A DNA stretch of 42,021 nucleotides from Sulfurospirillum sp. (GCA_018058685.1 JAGOZL010000005.1:1-42021); one strand, 5' to 3'; positions 16,470 to 26,218 are shown, numbered from the stretch's first letter. Notes: generated by a model from the letters alone, not told the origin. Translations and numbers: made by a program.

Positions 16470-17306
16470 GTGAATCAAAAACACTTTATAACTTCGCTCA
16501 TTAGACTTTGTATAAAAAATCCAAAATTTTTTCTTTTAGCCCTTCTTCTTGGAGGGCTTTTTTACGCTTACGAGTTTTTCTATGCACGAAACACTATGGT
16601 TTTTGCTGGGATTCCCTCATCTAAAGAGCATTTTACGCGAATTTTTCGAAATGATGCCTATATGGTTGGTTATTCAGACAGTAAGAATAACCCTTTATGG
16701 GTTGTGTATAAATTAACTTCCCCCGATAAGAATGCACCTCATCTTAAACGCCCTGAGAATTTTAAAAGTGATTGGCGAAACTTTTGGCTGGTGACGCACG
16801 AGAACTATACCCACAGTGGCTATGACAGAGGACATATGGCACCCAATCATGCCATTGCCCTTCTTTATGGCAAAGAGGCGCAAAGACAGACTTTTTTAAT
16901 GACGAATATTACTCCCCAAAAGTCAATATTAAATCAAAATTTATGGCAATTCCTTGAAGAGATAGAACTTTATAAATTTACCAACAATGCAAAAGAACTA
17001 TGGGTTTTTACAGGCCCTCTTTTTGATGAAAAAATAAAGTATCTTAAAAAGACTTCTCCTATTGAAATTCCTGATGCTTTTTACAAAATTTATATCAAAA
17101 TAGAACAAAGTGGCCACATTAAAACACTTTCATTTATTATCCCTCAAACGGTCAAATCAAATGAGAAGCTTGAAAAATATATTGTGAGTATTGATGAAGT
17201 TGAAAAGCAAAGTGGATTTGATTTTTTAAAAGAACTTGATGCTCAGTTAGAAGAAAGTGTTGAGGCTAAAAAAGGTGTTTTAAACGATTGGTTAGCTACA
17301 AACTGA
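16470..17306 (+). CDS. DNA/RNA non-specific endonuclease (NUC, His-Me finger)
   Basis: This family cuts DNA and RNA without sequence preference using Mg2+. The signature DRGHMAPN carries the catalytic His at residue 122, and MTNITPQKSILNQNLWQ supplies the metal-binding Asn. A hydrophobic segment at about 18-35 (FFLLALLLGGLFYAYEF) is a signal anchor or signal peptide, so the enzyme acts outside the cytoplasm. It starts with GTG, 9 nt after argS. The last 64 bp overlap the convergent perR-like gene. Related nucleases lower natural transformation in some C. jejuni strains; nutritional use of DNA is another option. Confidence 0.9.
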   Translation: MNQKHFITSLIRLCIKNPKFFLLALLLGGLFYAYEFFYARNTMVFAGIPSSKEHFTRIFRNDAYMVGYSDSKNNPLWVVYKLTSPDKNAPHLKRPENFKSDWRNFWLVTHENYTHSGYDRGHMAPNHAIALLYGKEAQRQTFLMTNITPQKSILNQNLWQFLEEIELYKFTNNAKELWVFTGPLFDEKIKYLKKTSPIEIPDAFYKIYIKIEQSGHIKTLSFIIPQTVKSNEKLEKYIVSIDEVEKQSGFDFLKELDAQLEESVEAKKGVLNDWLATN

Positions 17307-17707
17307 GCAGAACAGGTTTTACATGTACCGTTCATCACCATAAAGCTATTATGAATAGAAAAACCACTTTTTGTTTCAATGGTCTGTAAGAGAGTCTTTG
17401 TATCAATAAAAACATCTTCTACCGCACTGCACTGTGTGCATAAAAGATGCACATGAGGCACTTTTTTAATTTCATATTGCTGTTTTTGATGAGGAAGTTT
17501 AACTTCTTCTAAAATATGAAATGAAATAAGATCATTGATATTACGATACAAAGTAGCTTTTGACATAGTAGGGTATTTTCGAACAATAGCATCATAAAGG
17601 GTGTCAATATCAACATGCCCAAACATATCAATACAATCTAAAATTGCCAAGCGCTGATGCGTTGATTTTAGATTGCTTGCCTTTAGGACATCTTTAAAGC
17701 GATCCAT
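17243..17707 (-). CDS. Fur/PerR family peroxide or metal regulator
   Basis: This 154-residue Fur-family repressor has an N-terminal winged helix (LKASNLKSTHQRLAILDCI and MSKATLYRNINDLISFHILEEV) and a C-terminal dimerisation domain. The two structural zinc CxxC pairs are present (LLCTQC and GTCKTC). HVHLLC carries the usual metal-site His residues. It faces a cytochrome c peroxidase gene across a 174-bp gap with a 7-1-7 palindrome, so PerR is the best guess over Fur. The ATG at 17707 has AGAGGT ahead. The final 64 bp are antisense to the nuclease gene. Confidence 0.9.
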   Translation of the reverse strand: MDRFKDVLKASNLKSTHQRLAILDCIDMFGHVDIDTLYDAIVRKYPTMSKATLYRNINDLISFHILEEVKLPHQKQQYEIKKVPHVHLLCTQCSAVEDVFIDTKTLLQTIETKSGFSIHNSFMVMNGTCKTCSAQFVANQSFKTPFLASTLSSN

Positions 17708-17742
17708 GATACTACTACCTCTACTTATTTTAATAAGGAAAT

Positions 17743-17748
17743 TTTATA
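17743..17748 (-). promoter_or_regulatory. -10 box for the PerR-like gene
   Basis: The minus strand reads TATAAA, 35 nt upstream of the ATG. It is AT-rich like the surroundings, so confidence is modest. Confidence 0.35.
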
Positions 17749-17811
17749 AAAGCCGAGCTTAATAAGATATTAACTATCCTATTTAAGAAATAAAAATAAT
17801 TGACTTTATTC

Positions 17812-17826
17812 CTAAATAATATTTAG
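17812..17826. promoter_or_regulatory. 7-1-7 inverted repeat, likely PerR/Fur operator
   Basis: CTAAATA-A-TATTTAG is a perfect 15-bp palindrome with the 7-1-7 spacing of Per and Fur boxes. It lies about 22 nt upstream of the TATAAT of the peroxidase gene, over its -35 region. The 10-mer CTATTTAAGA occurs on both sides (17779-17788 and 17829-17838), exactly 50 bp apart, and shares the half-site TATTTA. Confidence 0.6.
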
Positions 17827-17848
17827 TACTATTTAAGATTAAAAATCA

Positions 17849-17854
17849 TATAAT
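17849..17854 (+). promoter_or_regulatory. -10 box of the peroxidase gene
   Basis: TATAAT is 27 nt upstream of the ATG, with AAGGAG at 17871-17876 as ribosome binding site. The operator at 17812-17826 would overlap RNA polymerase contacts upstream of it. Confidence 0.6.
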
Positions 17855-17881
17855 TTTCTACATCTTAAAAAAGGAGTAGAA

Positions 17882-18910
17882 ATGAAAATTTCTAGGGTTT
17901 TAAGTTTCTGTGCAATCAGTGCAACGGTGTTGTTTGGGGCAAACAACTTAGTCGATAAAGTCAAACAAAATGGTATGCAAGCCATTCCAAACAGTAATTA
18001 TGAATTACTTAAACTAATTGATGATCCTAAGGATCCAATCACAGATGCAAAAGTAGAACTTGGTAAAAAACTCTACTTTGACCCACGTATGTCAAAAAGT
18101 TCACTCATTAGCTGTAACACCTGTCATAACTTAGCCATTGGTGGCGTTGATGGAATTTCTGCAGCGATTGGTCATGGATGGACAGCCAATCCAGCGCATC
18201 TAAACTCTCCAACGGTTTATAACTCAGCCTTTTTTAAAGCACAATTTTGGGATGGAAGAAGTCCTCACTTAGCTGATCAAGCACAAGGTCCCGTACAAGC
18301 CGGTCCAGAAATGGCTGCTCCTCCAAAGCTTGTTGAAGAGCGAATTAACTCTATTCCTGAGTATGTTGAAGAGTTTAAATTTGCATACGGCGATAAAGTC
18401 AAAATCAATTTTGAAAAAATTACGTCAACCATTGCTATTTTTGAAAAAACATTGGTTACACCTTCTCGTTTTGATGACTTCCTTAATGGGAATGACAACG
18501 CTTTAACAAAAGCAGAAAAAGAGGGGCTTGAAGTTTTCATTGATAAAGGATGTGCTGCATGTCACAATGGTATAGCCCTTGGTGGAACAATGCAACCTTT
18601 CCAAGTAGCAGGCAAGTATAAATTTGCATCACTTGGTGGTTTTGCAGGAGATAAAAATGGTATGGTCAAAACACCAACCCTAAGAAATATTACAGAAACT
18701 GCGCCATATTTTCATAATGGTGCGATTTGGACTCTTAAAGAAGCCATTCAAGAGATGGGAAGTACACAACTTGGTATTACGATTAACGATGCAGAAGCAG
18801 GAAAAATTGAAACGTTCTTAAAAGCATTAAAAGGTCGCAAACCAGCTATGACCTATCCACAATTGCCAGAAAGTACCTCAAAAACACCAAAGCCTGATTC
18901 AAGAATGTAG
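17882..18910 (+). CDS. di-haem cytochrome c peroxidase
   Basis: This periplasmic enzyme reduces H2O2 to water with electrons from the respiratory chain. The 342 residues begin with a signal peptide (MKISRVLSFCAISATVLFGA). The two c-type haem sites are CNTCH (Cys78) and CAACH (Cys224). The AIGHGWTANPAHLNSPTVYNSAFF and TPTLRNITETAPYFHNGA segments are typical of the family. Its own promoter carries a likely PerR box, and the divergent gene is the PerR-like regulator, which suggests peroxide-responsive control. A strong terminator follows at 18920-18954. Confidence 0.95.
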   Translation: MKISRVLSFCAISATVLFGANNLVDKVKQNGMQAIPNSNYELLKLIDDPKDPITDAKVELGKKLYFDPRMSKSSLISCNTCHNLAIGGVDGISAAIGHGWTANPAHLNSPTVYNSAFFKAQFWDGRSPHLADQAQGPVQAGPEMAAPPKLVEERINSIPEYVEEFKFAYGDKVKINFEKITSTIAIFEKTLVTPSRFDDFLNGNDNALTKAEKEGLEVFIDKGCAACHNGIALGGTMQPFQVAGKYKFASLGGFAGDKNGMVKTPTLRNITETAPYFHNGAIWTLKEAIQEMGSTQLGITINDAEAGKIETFLKALKGRKPAMTYPQLPESTSKTPKPDSRM

Positions 18911-18919
18911 GGTTTATTG

Positions 18920-18954
18920 GCTTCGTGTGAAAGAATTTCACACGAAGCTTTTTT
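18920..18954 (+). terminator. Rho-independent terminator after the peroxidase gene
   Basis: GCTTCGTGTGAAA (18920-18932) and TTTCACACGAAGC (18936-18948) form a perfect 13-bp stem with the loop GAA and are followed by six T residues. It ends the peroxidase transcript just before the convergent rsfS. Confidence 0.9.
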
Positions 18955-18964
18955 AGAGAATTAT

Positions 18965-19306
18965 CTATATACCTCTTACTTTTTTCATCTCATCTTCTCT
19001 CTCTTTCAAGAAAAGTTCTAGATTATATTTTAAACGGTAAGCAGGCGTCATTAAATGAATGAGAATATCACCCATATCAATAACCGTCCAATTATCATCT
19101 GCATCCACATTTAAAAAGGTTTCACCGGCACCTTTAAGCTCTGTTTTGAGATGGTCTAAGAGTGAGAGTCCGTGTCTTTCGCCCATTGTTGTGGCGATGA
19201 CCACACTGTTGACAAAGTAGTCTTTATTGCGCATATCAAATACTTGTATATCTTCTGCTTTTTTTTCGCTGAGCGCAAAAACAATTTTTTCGATTCGATT
19301 ATCCAT
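18965..19306 (-). CDS. rsfS: ribosome silencing factor RsfS
   Basis: RsfS binds L14 on the 50S subunit and blocks subunit joining during starvation. The 113 residues show the Iojap/RsfS pattern: AEDIQVFDMR, the VVIATTMGERH stretch and a late WTVIDMGDILIHLMTPAYRLKYNLELF. It follows nadD by 8 nt; the Shine-Dalgarno AAGGA overlaps the nadD stop. The same pair is found across bacteria. Confidence 0.94.
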   Translation of the reverse strand: MDNRIEKIVFALSEKKAEDIQVFDMRNKDYFVNSVVIATTMGERHGLSLLDHLKTELKGAGETFLNVDADDNWTVIDMGDILIHLMTPAYRLKYNLELFLKEREDEMKKVRGI

Positions 19307-19314
19307 TGGATTCC

Positions 19315-19848
19315 TTAACTGTTGTAGTAGGCTTGAACTTCGTTGCGGATGGCTTGGGGAATAAACATCTCATCAAACGATTCACGAAGCTTTGTAGAGC
19401 TGATATTAACATGAATTGGTAAAATTTTCAAGTCCTCGGGGTATGAGCGCGTAGAGCGTGTAGCAACAACGTATTCAACCAAAGAAGAAAGCTCTTCATA
19501 ACGACGCCATAAAGGAAGTGTTGCATATGCATCGCTTCCCATAATAAGATAGATATGTGCTTGCGGATATAAGTGTTTTACATGTAAAACGGTTTCGATG
19601 GTTGGAACTTGCCTGTGTTGGTCGCACTCATAGGAGAGAACTTTTGTTTTAGGTGTTGATGCAAATATCTTTTGAAGCCACTCAAGACGTAATGCAGGAG
19701 GTGCGCTAAAAGTCTCTTTAAAAGGACTTAGAAAAGTTGGAACCACAAAGAGTTGTTCAATCTCAAGCATTTCTAAGGCTTTTTCGACAATTTTCTTATG
19801 CCCAATGTGCGGTGGATCAAACGAGCCTCCAAAAATCGCTATGTTCAA
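19315..19848 (-). CDS. nadD: nicotinate-nucleotide adenylyltransferase NadD
   Basis: NadD makes deamido-NAD from nicotinate mononucleotide and ATP. The nucleotidyltransferase signature GGSFDPPHIGH (residues 7-17) and the later ISSTKLRE motif (SSTxLR) are intact in 177 residues. The start is TTG at 19848 (MNIAIFGG), supported by the strong AGGAG just upstream. It carries a TTACATGTAA copy read as Leu-His-Val-Lys. It is divergent from gapA. Confidence 0.95.
   Translation of the reverse strand: MNIAIFGGSFDPPHIGHKKIVEKALEMLEIEQLFVVPTFLSPFKETFSAPPALRLEWLQKIFASTPKTKVLSYECDQHRQVPTIETVLHVKHLYPQAHIYLIMGSDAYATLPLWRRYEELSSLVEYVVATRSTRSYPEDLKILPIHVNISSTKLRESFDEMFIPQAIRNEVQAYYNS
19577..19588. repeat. TTTACATGTAAA repeat, copy 6
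   Basis: Full 12-bp palindrome inside nadD, read as Leu-His-Val-Lys on the minus strand. Confidence 0.9.
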
Positions 19849-19874
19849 CGTTACTCCTCTTGCCCTTAAACTAT

Positions 19875-19880
19875 TTTATA
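19875..19880 (-). promoter_or_regulatory. -10 box for nadD-rsfS
   Basis: The minus strand reads TATAAA within TATAAAAT, 26 nt upstream of the nadD TTG start, with AGGAG in between. Confidence 0.45.
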
Positions 19881-19892
19881 CTCTAATTTTGG

Positions 19893-19898
19893 TAAAAT
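19893..19898 (+). promoter_or_regulatory. -10 box for the gapA-pgk-tpiA-fabI operon
   Basis: TAAAAT (in GGTAAAATGG) lies 30 nt upstream of the gapA ATG, with AAAAGGA as ribosome binding site. It is divergent from the nadD promoter. Confidence is limited because the region is AT-rich. Confidence 0.45.
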
Positions 19899-19928
19899 GG
19901 GAGCCTTATTATATCAAAAGGAAAACCT

Positions 19929-20927
19929 ATGGCACTCAAAATTGCTATAAATGGATTTGGTCGCATTGGAAGATGCGTTGCTAGAATTATAGATTCACGT
20001 GATGATGTTGAGCTTGTGTGCGTGAATGACACGGCTGATCGTGCTATGACAAAACAATTACTAAAATATGATAGCGTTCATGGTATTTTCCCCGGAAGTG
20101 TAGAATTTTTAGAAGATGATTATATGCAAATGGGAAAAGCAAAAGTAAAAATGTTTTCAACCCGTGATCCTAAAGCACTCAATTTTCAAGATTATGGCGT
20201 GGATGTTGTTTTGGAATGTACAGGTGCATTATTGACACAAAAAGATGCGCAAACCTTCATTGACAATGGCATCAAACGTGTAGTGATGTCAGCACCTGCT
20301 AAAGATGACACACCAACATTTGTTATCGGTGTAAACGAAGATAAATATGCAGGACAAGCCATCGTTTCTAATGCAAGTTGTACAACCAACTGTTTAGGAC
20401 CGGTTGCTAAAATCTTAGATGATGCCTTTGGTATCGATAAAGGTTTAATGACCACCGTGCATGCGTATACCAATGACCAAAATATTTTAGATGTGAAACA
20501 CTCAAAAGATTTACGCCGTGCGCGTGCAGCAGCTGTCAATATGATTCCTACAACCACAGGGGCTGCTAAAGCAATCGGTTTAGTGCTTCCACACCTCAAA
20601 GGTCGTTTACATGGACAGAGTGTGCGTGTTCCAACGCCAAATGTTTCTATGGTTGATTTAAACGTTGTGGTTAAAAAAACAACGACAAAAGAAGAAGTAA
20701 ATGCACTCTTTACACAAGCATCCCTTGGGTATTTAAAAGGTATCTTAGAAGTGGATGTTGAGCAACGTGTTTCGTCTGATTTTGTCACGAGCACATGGAG
20801 TTCAATCGTAGCAAGTGATTTGACGCAAGTTATTGGTGGGGATATGATTAAGGTAATGGCATGGTATGACAATGAGTGGGGATATTCAACTCGTTTGATT
20901 GACATGGCTTTACATGTAAGCAAATAA
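19929..20927 (+). CDS. gapA: glyceraldehyde-3-phosphate dehydrogenase
   Basis: GAPDH interconverts glyceraldehyde 3-phosphate and 1,3-bisphosphoglycerate. The Rossmann start INGFGRIGR (8-16), the NAD-selecting Asp34 and the active-site SNASCTTN with Cys151 are all present in 332 residues. The motif after it, [11 protein letters not shown], is canonical. It opens the operon with pgk and tpiA; in Campylobacter these run mainly in gluconeogenesis. The C-terminus reads ALHVSK, encoded by a TTACATGTAA copy just before the stop. Confidence 0.98.
   Translation: MALKIAINGFGRIGRCVARIIDSRDDVELVCVNDTADRAMTKQLLKYDSVHGIFPGSVEFLEDDYMQMGKAKVKMFSTRDPKALNFQDYGVDVVLECTGALLTQKDAQTFIDNGIKRVVMSAPAKDDTPTFVIGVNEDKYAGQAIVSNASCTTNCLGPVAKILDDAFGIDKGLMTTVHAYTNDQNILDVKHSKDLRRARAAAVNMIPTTTGAAKAIGLVLPHLKGRLHGQSVRVPTPNVSMVDLNVVVKKTTTKEEVNALFTQASLGYLKGILEVDVEQRVSSDFVTSTWSSIVASDLTQVIGGDMIKVMAWYDNEWGYSTRLIDMALHVSK
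20910..20919. repeat. TTACATGTAA repeat, copy 7
   Basis: Exact copy at the 3' end of gapA, read as Leu-His-Val before Ser-Lys-stop. Confidence 0.9.
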
Positions 20928-20940
20928 AAAAGGACAACGG

Positions 20941-22140
20941 ATGATTCGCTCCATCAGAGATTTAGATATATCAGGAAAAAAAGTCTTTATACGTTGTGAT
21001 TTTAACGTGCCTTTGGATGAGTTTGCGAATATTACAGATGATAGAAGAGTTCGCTCAGCTATTCCTACGATTCGCTACTGTTTAGACCATGGGTGTTCAA
21101 TCATTCTTGCGAGCCATTTAGGTCGTCCTAAGGGTGTTGTGGATGAGAAATACTCTCTTGCACCTGTTCAGATGCGTTTAAAAAGACTGCTTGATACTGA
21201 AGTTGTTTTAGCTCAAGATGTGATTGGAAAAGATGCTCAAGAAAAAGCAGCCAATCTTCAAAGTGGTGAAGTGTTGTTGCTAGAGAACTTACGTTTTTCT
21301 AAAGGCGAAACAACCAATGATGAAGAGTTTGCAAAAGCTTTGGCAGATATGGCTGAAGTGTATATCAATGATGCGTTTGGTGTGTGTCACAGAGCCCATG
21401 CATCGGTTGAAGCGATTACGCATTATTTCAATGAAAAAACATCGGCTGCTGGATTTTTGCTCCAAAAAGAAGTTGAATTTTCAAAAAATCTGCTCCGCCG
21501 CCCAACCCGTCCTTTTGTAGCCGTTGTGGGTGGCAGTAAAGTAAGCGGTAAGCTTCAAGCTTTGGTAAATCTTTTACCGCGTGTCGATAAATTGGTTATT
21601 GGTGGCGGTATGGCGTTTACCTTTTTAAAAGCACAAGGCTTGGATATTGGTAATTCATTGGTTGAAGATGACCTCATTGATGAAGCCAATCGTGTGATGG
21701 AAGAAGCAAAACGTTTAGGTGTGAAGCTTTATTTGCCTGTTGACGTCGTTGCCGCACAAACATGCTCACAAGATGCGACCATTAAATTTGTTACTGTTCA
21801 AGAAATCCCTAAAGGGTGGATGGGCTTAGATATTGGGCCTGCAAGCTCACGTTTGTTTAGAGAAGCGCTTGCGGATGCGCAAACTATTTTGTGGAATGGT
21901 CCAATGGGTGTGTTTGAGCTTGAAAAGTTCTCAAAGGGGAGCTTTAAAATGTCTCATGTGATTGCAGAAGCGCATGCGACTACCGTTGTAGGTGGTGGTG
22001 ATACGGCAGATGTTGTAGCTCGTGCGGGGGACGCCGATGAGATGACCTTTATCTCAACAGGTGGAGGAGCTAGCTTGGAACTCATTGAGGGAAAAGTACT
22101 TCCTGGTGTTAAAGTACTCAGCAACCCTGAGAACGAGTAA
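20941..22140 (+). CDS. pgk: phosphoglycerate kinase
   Basis: Pgk transfers phosphate between 1,3-bisphosphoglycerate and ADP. The 399 residues include [10 protein letters not shown] near the start, SHLGRPKG (about 60-67), the [10 protein letters not shown] hinge region and the nucleotide-binding WNGPMGVFE and GGGDTADVV. It begins 13 nt after gapA with an AAAGGA binding site and ends 2 nt before tpiA. Confidence 0.98.
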   Translation: MIRSIRDLDISGKKVFIRCDFNVPLDEFANITDDRRVRSAIPTIRYCLDHGCSIILASHLGRPKGVVDEKYSLAPVQMRLKRLLDTEVVLAQDVIGKDAQEKAANLQSGEVLLLENLRFSKGETTNDEEFAKALADMAEVYINDAFGVCHRAHASVEAITHYFNEKTSAAGFLLQKEVEFSKNLLRRPTRPFVAVVGGSKVSGKLQALVNLLPRVDKLVIGGGMAFTFLKAQGLDIGNSLVEDDLIDEANRVMEEAKRLGVKLYLPVDVVAAQTCSQDATIKFVTVQEIPKGWMGLDIGPASSRLFREALADAQTILWNGPMGVFELEKFSKGSFKMSHVIAEAHATTVVGGGDTADVVARAGDADEMTFISTGGGASLELIEGKVLPGVKVLSNPENE

Positions 22141-22142
22141 GT

Positions 22143-23686
<1,544 letters not shown>

Positions 23687-23688
23687 GC

Positions 23689-24657
23689 ATGATACCATCA
23701 ATACTGCGTAAACTCTTCTATGTGGTATTGATGCTTTGTATTATCTCTTTGCTCTCGTTTGGAGCGATTCATTTGGCTCCAAACTCTTTTTTTGCTAGTG
23801 GAGAACTAAACCCCAATATCACTCCTGAAGCCTTAGAACAGCTCAAACGCGTTTATGGGCTTGATAAGTCTCTTTTGATGCAGTTTATTTCATGGTTTAC
23901 AGCCATCATTCAGCTAGACTTTGGCATTTCCTTTGCCAGTGGTAAGGCTGTTCGAGATGAGATACTCAGTCGTCTTCCTATCACGTTGTGGATGAATATT
24001 ATTAGTCTTATTGTTGTATTTATCCTCTCTGTCTACTTTGGGATCAAAGCAGCGCTTAAACATGACCAAATGTACGATAGAAATGTCAAGCAATTTGCTC
24101 TTTTAAGTTACGCAATGCCTTCATTTTATCTTTCATTGATTTTAGTGCTTGTTTTTGCAGTGAAATGGAACCTCTTTCCCATCTCTGGTGTGCATTCAAC
24201 GCCCACTCCTTTAGAGACGTGGAAGTACTATCTTGATATGGCATGGCACTTAGTTCTTCCTATCTTTGTGATGGTTTTTGGGGGTTTGGGAAGTTTGATT
24301 TTGTATGTGAGAAGCTTGACACTGAATATTTTAAAAAGTGACTATATCTTTTTTGCAAAAAGCAGAGGTATAGAGGGAAAAGTGCTTTTCTGGCATTATA
24401 TCTTGCCAAATTTATCACCGCCAATGATTACCATCTTAGGTTTATCGTTGCCTGGTTTGATAGGTGGCAGTGTTATTTTAGAATCAATTTTTGCTATTAA
24501 TGGTATGGGATTATTGTTCTATCAAAGTGCTTTAAGTAGAGATTATCCTGTGATTATGGGTATTTTGATTATTTCATCATTTTTGACATTATTGGGTAAT
24601 ATGATTGCCGATATTGTTCTAACAAAACTCAATCCACATTTTAAAAGGAGAACGTAA
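23689..24657 (+). CDS. OppB/DppB-like ABC transporter permease
   Basis: The 322-residue inner-membrane permease has about six membrane helices. The N-terminal LLSFGAIHLAPNSFF, the PEALEQLKRVYGLDKSL segment and the EAA-loop region (AKSRGIEGKVLFWHYILPNLSPPMITILG) are typical of the oligopeptide/dipeptide permease family. I use the ATG at 23689, 2 nt after fabI; an upstream in-frame start would overlap fabI. No partner permease, ATPase or binding protein is adjacent, so it is an orphan subunit here and its substrate is unknown. Confidence 0.9.
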   Translation: MIPSILRKLFYVVLMLCIISLLSFGAIHLAPNSFFASGELNPNITPEALEQLKRVYGLDKSLLMQFISWFTAIIQLDFGISFASGKAVRDEILSRLPITLWMNIISLIVVFILSVYFGIKAALKHDQMYDRNVKQFALLSYAMPSFYLSLILVLVFAVKWNLFPISGVHSTPTPLETWKYYLDMAWHLVLPIFVMVFGGLGSLILYVRSLTLNILKSDYIFFAKSRGIEGKVLFWHYILPNLSPPMITILGLSLPGLIGGSVILESIFAINGMGLLFYQSALSRDYPVIMGILIISSFLTLLGNMIADIVLTKLNPHFKRRT

Positions 24658-24807
24658 ATGAAGTACATAGTTTCATTTCTCATGATTGCATTGTTCAGTG
24701 GCTGTGCGACGTGGGGTGGTATCAAAAAAGATGCAAGCGATGGTGCTGAATGGACAAAAGAGAAAATCAATAAAGGTGCGGAGTACGTTAAAGAAAAAAC
24801 TGAGTAG
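24658..24807 (+). CDS. small entericidin-like lipoprotein
   Basis: The ATG directly follows the permease stop and codes for 49 residues. A short signal peptide ends in a lipobox (LFSGC, Cys16), then comes CATWGGIKKDASDGAEWTK and a Lys/Glu-rich helix. Length and pattern resemble the entericidin EcnA/EcnB lipoproteins, which have a Cys, a Gly-rich turn and an amphipathic helix. Membrane localisation follows from the lipobox; a toxin or envelope-stress role is inference. The paired-repeat hairpin after it may end the whole operon. Confidence 0.75.
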   Translation: MKYIVSFLMIALFSGCATWGGIKKDASDGAEWTKEKINKGAEYVKEKTE

Positions 24808-24813
24808 GAAGAG

Positions 24814-24823
24814 TTACATGTAA
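24814..24823. repeat. TTACATGTAA repeat, copy 9
   Basis: Left arm of the hairpin between the lipoprotein gene and nusA. Confidence 0.9.
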
Positions 24824-24837
24824 AGCCTCGAATGGCT

Positions 24838-24847
24838 TTACATGTAA
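24838..24847. repeat. TTACATGTAA repeat, copy 10
   Basis: Right arm of the same hairpin. Confidence 0.9.
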
Positions 24848-24855
24848 CGATACAA

Positions 24856-25980
24856 TTATAATCCGCCGAAAAGGTTTTTTAACGCATTTGGATCACGACT
24901 TGGTTGATCATCTTTTGTTGAATCGTCTGCATTGACAGCAGCTCCTCCTGATTCAACAAGTTCTATCTCAAATCCAGACAACATGCTGGTTAGGCGAATA
25001 TTGATACCACTTTTTCCGATAGCTTTTGATTTTTGATCACTTGGAAGCGTGACAATAGCTTTGCCATTTTGAATTTTGACATTTGAGATAATAGCAGGGC
25101 TAAGTGCTCTAGCGATAAAAATTTCAGGGATATTAGAGTATTCGATACAATCAATATTTTCATCACTGAGCTCTTTACTGACCGCATTGATTCTCACTCC
25201 TCGTGTTCCAACGGTTGCGCCAACTGCGTCGATATTTGGATGCAAAGACATCAAAGAGATTTTTGCTCTCTCCCCAGGGATGCGTGCACTTCCTACGATT
25301 TTGATTAAACCGTCTTTGATTTCAGGAACTTCAAGTTCCAATAAGGATTCTAAAAATTTAGGACTGGTGCGTGAAAGCTCTACATAGATACCTTGTGACT
25401 TATCAATCATCACTTTACGAATAACACTTTTAACCACATTGCCCACTTTAAATTTTTCGCCCTTAATGCGGTTTTTACGAGGCAATACGGCTCTGATTTC
25501 ATCGATTTCGATATAGGTATTTTCATCGTTATCAATTCTCACAACACTTCCAAAAACCGTTTTGCCCACAAGTTTTTGGTATTTATCAAAAATATTGGTT
25601 TCTAAAAGTCGTTGAATGTGATACTCTAGCTCTTTTTGTAAGGTAGCCGCTGCAGTACGTCCAAGGTTGTCCAAAGGAAGCTCATAAGTCAGTTCATCTC
25701 CAATCTCAATATCAGGATCAACCTCTTTAGCCTCTTTGATGGCGATAAAATTCTCATTGCCATCCAAAAGTCGTTCATCATCAGGGCTGACAACAATCAC
25801 TTTTTGATACAATTTTAAACTTTTTGTAGCAGGATCGATTTCAGCACCGTATTCGTACTGATTGCCGTAAACTTTTTTTGCTGTTTTTACCAAGGCTAGT
25901 GTAACAGTGTTACGTACTTCAAGAATGTCAAGCCCTTTTTCATGAGCAATAGATTCGATAATGTCTACAATTTTTTCCAT
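24856..25980 (-). CDS. nusA: transcription termination/antitermination factor NusA
   Basis: NusA binds RNA polymerase and nascent RNA and modulates pausing, termination and antitermination. From the ATG at 25980 (MEKIVDIIESIAHEKGL) there are 374 residues: the N-terminal polymerase-binding domain (about 1-125), S1 domain (about 135-200), and two KH domains, the second with AIGKSGINIRLTSML. The C-terminal acidic repeats of E. coli are absent, as is usual here. AAGGA precedes the ATG. rimP and infB are not adjacent, unlike in many bacteria. Confidence 0.96.
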   Translation of the reverse strand: MEKIVDIIESIAHEKGLDILEVRNTVTLALVKTAKKVYGNQYEYGAEIDPATKSLKLYQKVIVVSPDDERLLDGNENFIAIKEAKEVDPDIEIGDELTYELPLDNLGRTAAATLQKELEYHIQRLLETNIFDKYQKLVGKTVFGSVVRIDNDENTYIEIDEIRAVLPRKNRIKGEKFKVGNVVKSVIRKVMIDKSQGIYVELSRTSPKFLESLLELEVPEIKDGLIKIVGSARIPGERAKISLMSLHPNIDAVGATVGTRGVRINAVSKELSDENIDCIEYSNIPEIFIARALSPAIISNVKIQNGKAIVTLPSDQKSKAIGKSGINIRLTSMLSGFEIELVESGGAAVNADDSTKDDQPSRDPNALKNLFGGL

Positions 25981-26069
25981 AATTTTCCTTAATAAAATAC
26001 ATTTGGGTGATAATCGCAATGCTAAAAAGTCATGATGGAATTTTAAACGATTGCGAGGCGAAGAAAAAG

Positions 26070-26075
26070 ATTATA
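26070..26075 (-). promoter_or_regulatory. -10 box for nusA
   Basis: The minus strand reads TATAAT, 89 nt upstream of the nusA ATG, predicting a leader of about 80 nt. I see no clear regulatory structure in it. Confidence 0.4.
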
Positions 26076-26150
26076 GCTAAAATCTTCTTTTGTTTAACTT
26101 TATAAGAGCGAAAGAGTCTCATTTTAATAAGGAATTTATCGAAAACAAAG

Positions 26151-26156
26151 TATAAT
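26151..26156 (+). promoter_or_regulatory. -10 box for the HP0268-like gene and miaB
   Basis: TATAAT (GTATAATCC) is 62 nt upstream of the ATG at 26219. The leader contains a partial repeat copy (GCATGTAAAA near 26174-26183). The binding site AAGAGGA precedes the start. Confidence 0.55.
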
Positions 26157-26218
26157 CCGCGATATATCTTTGTGCATGTAAAACGCATCGGATAATTTTT
26201 GGCAAAAGAGGACAGGTC

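Larger units (their letters stand above)
24813..24848. terminator. bidirectional terminator hairpin built from two repeat copies
   Basis: GTTACATGTAAAGCC (24813-24827) and GGCTTTACATGTAAC (24834-24848) are perfect inverted repeats of 15 bp with a 6-nt loop (TCGAAT). Each arm is a TTACATGTAA copy. It lies between the lipoprotein stop (24807) and the nusA stop (24856), so it could end transcription on both strands, although T runs are short. Confidence 0.7.

Noticed and set aside
20192-20923. A 243-codon open frame antisense to gapA
   Set aside because: It lies fully inside a canonical gapA and has no recognisable domain or ribosome binding site; it is a shadow of gapA codon usage.
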